From the NCBI GenBank assembly GCA_011037195.1, contig JAAEAF010000266.1:1-64000 (forward strand): a DNA stretch of 64,000 nucleotides. Direction: 5' to 3'. Made by a program: the position numbers and the translations under genes. The notes under the pieces are model-generated. The model was not told where the DNA came from. It saw only the letters and a program-made list of their open reading frames with translations, and did not search any database. The DNA is from Triatoma infestans (taxonomy: Eukaryota > Arthropoda > Insecta > Hemiptera > Reduviidae). Of the stretch, positions 34,584-44,042 are shown in pieces (positions within the stretch are counted from its first letter, which is position 1; the number at the start of each line of letters is the position of its first letter).

Positions 34584-34860
34584 TCTGATGATAGTCTTTT
34601 AATTGTGTAGATAGTGTGCGTAATCTAAAGAAATCTCTACGCCAATTTTAAGACAATTGCAACAGATTACGAAAAAAAAACGAGGCTAATTATTAACGTC
34701 GTCATTTCCGGTTGATGGATTTTGACCGAAATCTTAATATTGTAATGCCTTCTACTTGAACGATATATCATGTTTGCGGGTTCTTGTGAGTTTTTTTTGT
34801 TGAGATATTCTGTTTAAATTACAGACAAACAAACACGCACATCCAGAACTTTCACTTAAT

Positions 34861-36393
34861 ATATTTGTTCGTATTTACTTAGAATGAGTAAATAAAATAC
34901 TTATTTTTGGATTGAACAAAAATATTTTCAAACATCCCTTTGGATAAAGTTCAAAAGTGCCATTTAAGTAACTGGTACAGTAGCCTTATTTCTTTGCCTA
35001 AATCGGTCCCTAAAACATTGCGGTTTAAGTCCAAGGTTTTTACCAATGTTAATTGAAAATTACTTGGTAATATTAAGCTTCAGCATTATTCAGACCATGA
35101 GAACAAATCAAAAGTTGTGAAATTATTTGGGAATCAAGTGAGACCTTAGTGAGAGAACATTTACTATTTATATGTAATTCAATAGTGATAACGAAATATG
35201 TTATATATGAAATGTGGTTTAAAGTTCTATAAGCTGTACACATCTAAGAGAATATTCAGTTTCTAAACGTAATTAAGTATTGACAGACTTTAAAGAATGT
35301 GGGTGATATATCTAACAGAAGTATGTTGTCATGTTTTATGAGAATATAGCATACAGCTTTCCTAAGTATTAGTATGTAATAATATTGCTTTAAATTTTCA
35401 CTTAGGAAGTAATCTTTAGCTAAAAGGAAGGGGCGGAATGGGGTAGTGGTGGTGGGGAGCCAAAGATAAGTTAGTAACTTGTTCTCTCAACATTGTTCGC
35501 GACATTAATATGAGAGCACTTATGCTACATAGATCATAGTATGGTTAGAAGGCGCTGCGATATTAGTTTTGCGAAGCAATAATCAGATATAACTATGGCA
35601 GGACGGGTAACAGGCTTTGTATTCTGAAAGTAGCGGTCTACCAACTATCTTCAAACTTATATCGATTATAATTTAGTTACTTCAGCAGTCATTTTTATAT
35701 TTTCATTATTATTTTTTAGTTACACTTTCTGCTGAAGAACTAGATCGTATCCAATTTGATTGAAATTGAATTCGACCGGAAATACATATTATGAGATTCC
35801 TTAAATATTTCAAGTGAAGTGGGTGAACGTCCTAATTCAGAAAAGAAATTTGCATGAAGCGTAAACTTATCATTTTAATCACCTGCTATCACCATTGAAA
35901 AGGACATTTCAAGGTGTTTACTATTTATGATTGAAAACTAAATTGTTGAATTTATTTTTTTTAATTTATTAATTTTTTCGCGATATTCATGAAAATCTTC
36001 CAACGATTTCTTTTTCCGGGAAAAATTAATTTTTGGAGGCTTTTTGTGGGAGGTAACGAAAACAGCGGTAGTCATAAAAGAAAATCGCATTATGGGGGAC
36101 CACGTTCCTCCAAAACCAGTTCTAGGTGGTTATAGAAGGAAAACAAAGTGTTGTATAAAATATTTTGGAGTGAATCACATCAGAAGCAATGGATAGAAAA
36201 ATAAATGTCCAAAAAAGTATTTCTAGGCGTTTGGATCAGGTAAAGTTATTTTGGATAGCACTTCCTAGTTCGTACTTAATAGAAACCGATTTCAGCTGGG
36301 TTAATTATTTACTCAGTTAATCAGGGATTTGCCTGACTATAATTAATTGACATAGTGGACTTGAGGTTATATCTCATTTCAATGGAAGTTGTT
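34861..36393. other. Intronic stretch, no gene seen
   Basis: Mostly unrecognised AT-rich sequence. There is a faint trace of the dispersed repeat near 35960-36120 (ccgggaaaaattaatttttg). Confidence 0.3.
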
Positions 36394-37014
36394 TTTTTTT
36401 TTTAAGGGGTGGCCAATGCACCGCGACCCTTTTCGATCTATTGTGCTATGCCCCCTTCTCTTAACATCCGTTCTACAAAACCTCTGAAGATCCAAATACC
36501 CTGACGGGCTCTAGAGAGGGTATATCCCCCTCCTCCATCTCATAGCTACCCAGATTCTTGAATCTTCTCTGAGTGGCAGCCTCGCAGTCTGTTAGGAGAT
36601 GTAGTGGAGTTTCCTCCAGCTCCCCACAGAATTAGCATGAGCTGTCACTTTCCAAACCCAGCTTCACCAGGTGCCCTCTAAGTCGGCAATGCCCCGTGAG
36701 GAAACCCGCGGAACTTGTTCTTCTCAATCCGATGCAGGCCTCCGATCTCTGTTGGTTATAATTTCCCAAGCAGATCTTAGCCTGCCGCAAACTGGGAAGG
36801 GAGTATCAGAGTTGAGATCTCCTCGTCTCTTCCTCCTTCCTAAGTTCCTCCAACAGAAACTGGCCGCTGACCCCACAAAAAGGTTCCTGTCCTAGGAGCG
36901 GGGTCGTAGCGCTTTTCTTGGCCAGGGCATTCCCTTCAATGCCAACATGCTCCGGCACCCACCAAAAGGTTAACTTTGTTCCTCCTGCCTAGGTTATTAA
37001 GTTTACCCAGGCAT
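36394..37014 (-). pseudogene. 5'-truncated LINE insertion with target duplication
   Basis: A 621-bp minus-strand insert flanked by tggaagttgtt on both sides (36383-36393, 37015-37025). On the minus strand it reads the last RNase H motif (VGIEGNALAKK), then FLTGHCRLRGHLVKLGLESDSSC, a stop where an amino acid is expected, and FCGELEETPLHLLTDCEAA, followed by a 3' UTR ending gtgcattggccacccctt and a short poly-A. It is a dead-on-arrival copy of an I/Jockey-type LINE. Its 3' UTR shares gcacaatagatc and gtcgc.gtgca with the SINE tail. Confidence 0.85.
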
Positions 37015-37025
37015 TGGAAGTTGTT

Positions 37026-37435
37026 GTTAATCAGGTTGTTCCATCAGTCATAAACATTGTTAATAAAAAAAATTACCTCTCTGACTCTAAAATAAAAAAA
37101 AAAAAATACCTTTATTAGCACGGCAGCTTATTTCTGCCTTACAAAATAATAAACTCTCTTAAATATGATTATATAATATGTATATTTCTATGATTTGTAA
37201 GCATTTGGAAAATTGTGAGTAGAATGGTATATTCATGTTTTTTCCTATATAAGTTTGTGACAGGAATAATACCCCGAGCAGATGGCCGACAGGAACTCCG
37301 CGTTCGCTCGCGTATACTTCCCTGCTTCAGGATGTAGGATTAAGGAAAAAAATACATGGTTAAAGCCCCGGTCTAAAACGCAACTATGATTTTATTACCT
37401 ACAATATTAAATATCTAGATAGACATATTGTTACA
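37026..37435. other. Stretch without recognised gene
   Basis: AT-rich; nothing identified. Confidence 0.3.
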
Positions 37436-37562
37436 GAGGATATTGCACTGCAACCTGAAAGACCTATTATGCTGTAGAGGCACCTAGGAATAGAAAATAT
37501 AAGTGCACCCGAACCCGGGACTTCCGTTTTATTAGTCCAACGCGCTACCACAGAGCTATAAA
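37436..37562 (-). mobile_element. SINE with large internal deletion
   Basis: On the minus strand the tRNA-like head (tagctctgtggtagcgcg; box B gggttcgggtgc, degraded) joins directly to the 3' tail (cagcataataggtctttcag, ttgcagtgcaatatcc). Most of the body is gone. Confidence 0.75.
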
Positions 37563-37609
37563 TTAGAAGACAATCGCAATCTTTAAGTCTGCAATTCCGG
37601 TAATTCTGC

Positions 37610-37860
37610 AATTTTATAGAATTAATACTTGATTTTTTTTTTAATTTTTCTCAAAAACTGCTAGACCGATTTTCTTTAAATTTGGAATGCATTCTACAGA
37701 TATCAGTCTATCACTTCTATTTATAAACATTTTACTGGGAAAAATTGACTTTAATTTTGATATCCTGATAGTTCGATTTAACTTTAATCTGTCATTATAA
37801 GCTTTGTTCGTTGAGATCGAGAGCGCTGCCACACAAGGCACTCTCAGGTATACATATATT
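37610..37860 (-). repeat. Helitron-like repeat unit, reversed
   Basis: One diverged internal unit in the minus orientation (tttctcaaaaactgctagac; actgggaaaaattgac). Most other copies are on the plus strand. Confidence 0.5.
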
Positions 37861-38117
37861 CATAGCTAAAGGTTTTGTAAACATTGCAATTGTAAAGAAA
37901 ATTTTTTAATTAAATTGTATTACGTAAATGCAGTTAGAGAAAGTCGTCTGTATAATATGTGTTTTACACCAATTTTTTTTATATATTATAATTTATTGCC
38001 AGATAAATTTTGGTTATTTCTATCGCTCACGTGGTTACAACTGATTTAGACAAACTGGCTACTGGCATTAATATATAATCCACATGGAAATTAGAATGTT
38101 TTTTTTTATTGTTTATG

Positions 38118-39294
38118 GGTAAAGCTAGGGTGATGACGGGGTTAGGAGAGAAGACGCAGGCTTTACTTCTCTTGTTTGCCACTACGTGGCGTCATGGAAG
38201 TTAGAGAGATCAGAAGGGAACGTATTGCAAAATTCTTCAGTTATTTTGTGTGTTCTTCTGTGTTCTACGAACATTTATATGCTTCAGTTATATCTGGTGA
38301 ATACCTGAATTTTCATAACGTTTTAGTAAATTGTTTTTCTTTTTTATATACTAGATTAATTGCAATTGAAATGAAAGATTTCCAGCTGTAGTTAAAGTTG
38401 GGCTCATAGACGTAGTGTTTACCAAGTTTCATGTCGATTAGCTATGTTACCTTCCAGAGGAGAGGTCTCCTACCTATGGTGCGTCATCTATCCTACAATA
38501 GTAGGAGAGACGGCCAAAATGTAGTGTAGGGTAAAGCTAGGAGAGATGACGCACATTTCAAAGTTATGCTCTGTATCAAAATATAAGAGATATATTAAAG
38601 AGGTAATTCTTATAAATCGTATGTCAACTACTATTATCTGCAAAAAAATGTTATTTTTCAAAATAAAGACATTCTCATTTATTCCATAAACAAAATACAA
38701 ATGTACTACATTTGGCCGTTTCTTCTACAATGGTAGGATAGATGACGCACCATAGGTAGGAGACCTATCCTCTGTGAAGGTATCATGGCTGATCGACATG
38801 AAGCTTGGTAAACACTATGTCTACGAGTCCAACTTTAACGACAGCTGGAAATCTTTCATTTCAATTGCAATTAATATAGTATACAAAAAAATTTACTAAG
38901 CGTTATGAAAATTCACGTTATGAAAACACACGCTGATGCGTATAAATGTTCCTAGAACACAGAAGAACACACAAAATTACTGAAGAATTTTACAATATGT
39001 TCACTTCTGATCTCTCTACTCCTGGACTAACTTCCATGATGTCACGTGGTGTCCACGTGGTGGCAAACAAGAGAAGTAAAGCCTGCGTCTTCTCTCCTAC
39101 CTCGTCATCTCTCCTAGCTTTACCTTATTTCTATTTTGTTTCTGGAATAAATGAGATTGTCTTTATTTTGAAAAATAACATTTTTTTGTAGATAATAGTA
39201 GTTGACATATATTTTATAAGCATTATCTCTTTAATATATCTCCTATATTTTGATACAGGGCATAACTTTGAAATGTGCGTCATCTCTCCTAGCT
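38118..39294. mobile_element. Palindromic MITE, one copy inserted inverted in another
   Basis: Four blocks: A (38118-38526), B (38527-38702), A' (38703-39123) and B' (39127-39294), where A' and B' are reverse complements of A and B. A and B both begin ggtaaagctagg and the primed blocks end cctagcttta. The simplest reading is an element A-B' of about 580 bp into which a second copy inserted in reverse (B-A') at the A/B' junction. There is no transposase. The motif gatgacgc recurs next to each terminus. The short frames inside are not genes. Confidence 0.75.
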
Positions 39295-40408
39295 TTACAC
39301 TTTATTTAAAATTTGCAAACAATAACCATTTTTCTCCAATTTGTTTTTGCCGTTTTCTTCATTTAATCGTATAAAGTAATGAAAATTTAGTGTAAGATTT
39401 AGTTTATTATAGTGTGAACTTGATTTTAGTTTAAGTAAATCTTTTGTTTACTTCAACTGGATGTGAAAATTGTTTGTGAAGTGTGTGTGTGTGTGTGTGT
39501 ATGCGTATGTGAGTGTATGTTTGTATGAGTGTATTAGTAGTTGGAGGTGGTTTTCTCCTGTAATCAGTTCACCAATTTTCACTCACTGCCTGCAGCAGAC
39601 TTGATCCCAGGGGGGTTTGTTTGCCCCAGTCCATGGTACTTTCTACAGTCCATAGTATAAACCCCAACCTTCCACTGTACGACCGCACGCCTCTGGAATG
39701 TTAACGCTTCTTTTTCCCTTCTACCGTACTGTTTCTCTGTCCTTTACTATCTAACCCATGTTATCCGCCCTCCCCCTTATCCTTTCCTATTCACATTTCT
39801 CTGTATATAAATGTAAAACAACTTACTGACTCTCTTCTACTGTCTCAATTCTTTTCTCTCTTTTCATTTCACTTTTTCTAGTTGTACACTTCTTCTTCTT
39901 CTTCTCTTTCGGGTCTTGTGTATCTTCGGTAGTCGCGCTTTCAACACTCCCAACTTTTCTTTTATCCTTATCAAAATTCTACCTGCCTTATAAACATACT
40001 CTCTGGAAATGGCAGATCCCATAGTATCTCTACTTCGTCCGTTCTGAAAAACTGAAAATTTATACAATCTCTCTTTTCTCTATTTTTTTTTATTTTTTTC
40101 AGACCCTGCAAACATTTCAATTTTATTCCATTATTTTCATTTATAAAAATATGACCCTCCTTATACTTTGTTTTAAATGTAAAAATAGTATCCTTTTGTA
40201 TAACGGTTTAACTATATACAATCATTAAGTCATAATCGATTCAGCAATTATGTATAACATATTTTGCATATTTTAATGTGTATCTCGGTCTGAATGTATG
40301 AGTAGTATTTCATGGGTTAGTTTTTTGAACAAATTTCTCAAAAATAAAAAATCACAGTTACCTTGATATTCTGTTAAGGATAAGATAATAAAATTATGGT
40401 CAGTCCAT
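39295..40408. other. Stretch without recognised gene
   Basis: Contains a (GT)n run at 39481-39500 and a C/T-rich patch at 39660-39900. No domain seen. Confidence 0.3.
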
Positions 40409-40902
40409 TGAAATATGATTGGTGTGTTGACTTGTAGTGTGTGGTAGCTTGTGGCGTGAGCGGTTTTGTAAAGGGGCTTGTGTTTGTAAGTTTTAAGAGA
40501 GAGAACTACTAAGAATAATTAAGAAAACACTGGTAGATTAAATTAAATTTATTATCTTTAAAGATATTTAAATATTTTACAATATCACAGCTGTTATGCT
40601 TAATAGATCAATTGTTTATCTAGAATAAATGTTCTAACTTATACTGCCACTGATTCTAAGAGAGCAAAAAACAAGTGTTCTGGCTTGAATGTCTACCACA
40701 GACTGTTCTTGAAGGAATGGCTTCTAATTGTTCGTTCAAATCTTCCCCTGTGAGAAGAAGGGGTAGACAATGCTAACAAGCATTCATGAACTCAACCTGT
40801 AACTGTATTTCTTCTACCTGGGTTACCCTTTTGCCAACAAGCTCGCATTTTTCTCATAATTTTCTTCAATTAAAATAGATATAATTTCTTGCATCCATCA
40901 CA
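40409..40902 (+). mobile_element. Solo LTR, CATCACA subfamily
   Basis: A 494-bp copy from TGAAATATGATTGG to gcatccatcaca, with CCAT on the left and CTAT on the right as a degraded 4-bp duplication. Confidence 0.75.
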
Positions 40903-41137
40903 CTATCAAATCGGCGGAGAGAGAGACTGAATGTTTTTTTATATTAGTACAGTATACTCCTGAAATAACTTATCACCCCCTCCCTTATAAAAATGACTTG
41001 ATAAAATACTGAGCATACTTAACAACAGTATTAAAATTTAGTTACAAAGTATCCTTCAAAACATTCTATTTATTATACACTATTTTCTAATGTCTAATCA
41101 TAGTTTATAATAATTCCATTTTGTCATAAAACAAACG

Positions 41138-41180
<43 letters not shown>

Positions 41181-41209
41181 TAAAATAACCTTATAACCTC
41201 CCACATATA

Positions 41210-42124
41210 CGAGGCCTGCCCAGTAAGTAAGTGTACTGAATTTTTGTAGGTTACAAAAATTTTTATTTGAACAAAAAAATTACCTGGTTACATTAGTACA
41301 TATGTAAGCTATTTTTCGACATAGTCACCATTCCTCTCAATGCAGGTGGTGAACCGGGGTATTAATTTTTTGATGCCTTCCCCGAAGTAGTTTCCCGCCA
41401 ACCTCTTCGTTCACTTCTCCACCTCCTCGTCGGTTGAAAACCTTTTTCCACCCATGTGCAACTTCAGGGAGGTAAAGAGATAGTAATCTGAAGGTGCTAG
41501 GTCAGGGGAATGCGCGGGATGCTTCAGGACATCCCATTTAAACGAGGCAAGCAGTTCGAGGCCTCCACTCGATTCAACTTGTGTTGGTCTGTCAGCTGTT
41601 TTGGGACCCACCTCGCGGACAGTTTCCGATATCCGAGGGTTTCTGTGATGGTTTCGTGTAGCAGAGATCTGGAGATTTGCGGAAACATCGCAGAAAGTTC
41701 ATCCACAGTCAATTTGCGATCGTCACGGAGCGCATTTTCGATTTTTTCCACAATTTCGTCAGTCACAATTGAAGGTCTTCCGCTCCTCTGATCATCATGC
41801 ACAGATGCACCACTTAAACACACTCGTACGATTCATAGCTTTATCACCATATGCAGTTTTTACCTCATTATAAACCTCAACCGGAGTTTTACCCTTCCAA
41901 ACGAGATAACGGATGACGCCGCGTATTTCACACTTGGCAGGAGATATGATTGACATTTTTCACGAAACGTATTGTACCGTCTACAGTTCTCAACGTACTG
42001 ACCTCGAACCGGTCTCGTTGCGGAGGGGAGGAATCAGGCTACACGACAGTGTAGCCAACATGTCGAAAACAAAATCCCTCCGGCCGTGAGAGCTTCAGTA
42101 CACTTATTTACTGGACATGCCTCG
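41210..42124 (-). mobile_element. Mariner transposon with internal deletion
   Basis: Terminal inverted repeats of 31 bp (cgaggcctgcccagtaagta; cgaggcatgtccagtaaata and onward) with three mismatches, flanked by TA. The length of 915 bp is less than the roughly 1.3 kb of full mariners. The minus-strand transposase starts at 41956 (MSIISPAKCEIRGVIRYLVW, first helix-turn-helix). Then come a frameshift, DDQRSGRPSIVTDE, and HKLNRVEASNCL. It then jumps to HPAHSPDLAPSDYYLF, the third-Asp region, and a C-terminus ending CIERNGDYVEK after one stop. The segment with the first two catalytic aspartates is deleted, so it can only move with help from another copy. Confidence 0.9.
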
Positions 42125-42318
42125 TATACAACCAACTAACCATTAAGTGTGAGTGTAACAGAAACATTACGTTGAAGTGAACATTCTACACGAACTTGGT
42201 GAATTTGCTCTGACGATGGATGAAAAACACGAAACCGATGAGGAAAAAAATGAATATGCATGCTACGACGGATAAAATACCAGACTTTTTTTATCGTTCA
42301 CTTTTTGAAATTTTCTCG

Positions 42319-42855
42319 TGAAATGTTATTGGTGCGATGTGTTTTTATATGTTTGCAAGTATTGTAGCACGAGCGGTTTTGTAAAGGGGCTTGTGTGTAT
42401 ATATGTTTTAAGATAGAGAAGTATTAAAAAAATAAGTAAGAAAACACTGCTACATTAAATTAAAATTTGTTATCTTTAAAGAAATTTAGATAGTTTTGAA
42501 TATCACAATAATAAGCTTATTAAATCAATTATTTATCTAGATTAAACTCTTAAACTCTCTGTTACTGAAGCTAAGAGAGTGATTTCTGAGAGAAGCGTTC
42601 TGATTGAATGTCCAATTTAGACTGTTTAAAGTTTGCTCGGCTCTAGCGGGGTATTTTCTCCTACAAAACAGTCGGCCTAGTGGCATTGTCTTACCCTAAC
42701 GGTTCCCTGAATTTTTTGTTTCTTCAATAGCACTGACCTTAATTGAATAGTATCTGAATTTTTTTCACTGCACTAAAATACAGTATTTGAAGTAGTTAAA
42801 ATCATTATTTTATTTTCCAAATTATTTCACTTTTACTTTCGGTTCTTCTACTACA
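42319..42855 (+). mobile_element. Solo LTR with exact target duplication
   Basis: A 537-bp copy from TGAAATGTTATTGG to cttctactaca, flanked by CTCG on both sides (42315-42318, 42856-42859). The subterminal gcacgagcggttttgtaaag is the family signature. No internal region remains. Confidence 0.85.
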
Positions 42856-43057
42856 CTCGCAAATGGCTGCAGCAGTGGCTTTCTTTAAACATGGTATTGT
42901 AACATTGGCAATACAGATGCAGCAAACATAGATCAAGATGGAAGATGATCTTCAGAATGCACCGAATCCAATTGTGGCTTTTTTCTCTCTTATCGTTGAT
43001 TTATCAGTTTTATATTACATCCACCATTTATAAGTGAGTATACATCAAATAAAAAAA

Positions 43058-44042
43058 TCTGGTGTGAAACACTCACACGACTTTCTGTTACTCCTGTTCT
43101 CAAAATTATAGATGACAAATTTTATAGTTTGTGTACCAAACGAATTTAATGAAATTCGTCGAAAACTGAAAAAACTGTCCAGTAAAAGCGCACTTCCGGT
43201 TTACTAATTTTCTTGAAACTCGAAATTTTGGCCACCTATTTATTTCTAATTAATTTTGTTTGGATGATAGAATTGTATAATCAACTATGATAGCACTCAG
43301 AGAAAACATAACCCCACCCCCTCCTCAAAGTACCCTTAAATGAATTATCCCAGAAAATGTTTTAAATAAAAGTTATAGATCATTGTATGTTTGGTTTATA
43401 TAGGAAGTTTCAAGGAAATCGTCGGAGCCATTTTTGAAAAAATCGTGAAAAGTGAAAAAAAAACATTTAATAAAGTGGTAATGTAAAAGCACTTCCGGTT
43501 ATCCGATTTTTTTGAAACTCGGAATTTCAACAACACATTCAATCCTTATTAACAATATTTAGGTGATAAAATTGTTTGATAAACTGAAATAGCACTTTAG
43601 ATGAAAACCTGACCCCGTTCCTTCCCCAAAAGTGCCCTTAAATGAATTTTTCCAGAGAAACATTTCAGATAAAAGTTGTAGCTCTTTGTATGCCTAGTTC
43701 ATATGCCAAGTTTAAAGAAAATCGTCGGAGCCATATTTGAGAAAACGCAAAAAAGTAAAAAACATACAAGTAAAGTGGTACTTCCGGTTGAGGAATTTTG
43801 ACAGATGACCCACTGTCAGATGCCATGGTGATACCTAAACGGAATATCAAGTTTCAACTTTCTACGGTTTTTCGTTTTTGAGCTATGCTGTTCAAATACT
43901 TACACACACACACACAGACCATTTGCTAAAAACCACTTTTGTGGGCTCAGGGGACCTCAAAACGGATGTTTCCGGTGAAAACTTGATATCGAAAATTTGA
44001 CACGATTAGAATACTTCCTCTTATTAGGAGTAAGAGAAAGTA
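43058..44042 (+). mobile_element. Helitron-like (HINE-type) element, best copy
   Basis: A 985-bp element beginning tctggtgtgaaacactcaca and ending in a hairpin (acttcctcttatt agg agtaagagaaagt, 44013-44041). The subterminal left motif actttctgttactcct (43079) is nearly the reverse complement of the hairpin's right arm. Three diverged internal units recur at acttccgg 43192, 43491 and 43780 (spacing 299, 289). An (AC)n run occurs at about 43900. A 5' TC, 3' hairpin, subterminal inverted repeat and internal tandem units with no long terminal inverted repeats or coding fit a non-autonomous Helitron/Helentron derivative, though no CTRR end is visible. Confidence 0.6.

Larger units (their letters stand above)
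33149..34860 (+). mobile_element. Helitron-like element split by a hammerhead-bounded insert
   Basis: The left part (33149 to about 33525) starts tctggtgtgaaacactcaca. The family's interior resumes at about 34600 (cttttaattgtgtag, catttccggttgatggattt at about 34700) and runs to the acaaacaaac region near 34830. The sequence between is the foreign unit with hammerhead-like direct repeats. Confidence 0.6.

Noticed and set aside
39864..40067. Lys/Arg-rich minus-strand frame as a small basic protein
   Set aside because: The basic C-terminus comes from a C/T-rich simple-sequence patch; no start context, domain or neighbour supports a gene.
41510..41791. Plus-strand 93-codon frame in the mariner
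   Set aside because: It is antisense to the transposase frame with helix-turn-helix and DLAPSDY motifs.
43665..43850. Protein-coding gene in the 61-codon minus-strand frame
   Set aside because: It lies wholly inside the Helitron-like repeat; open frames in other copies differ and have no domain.
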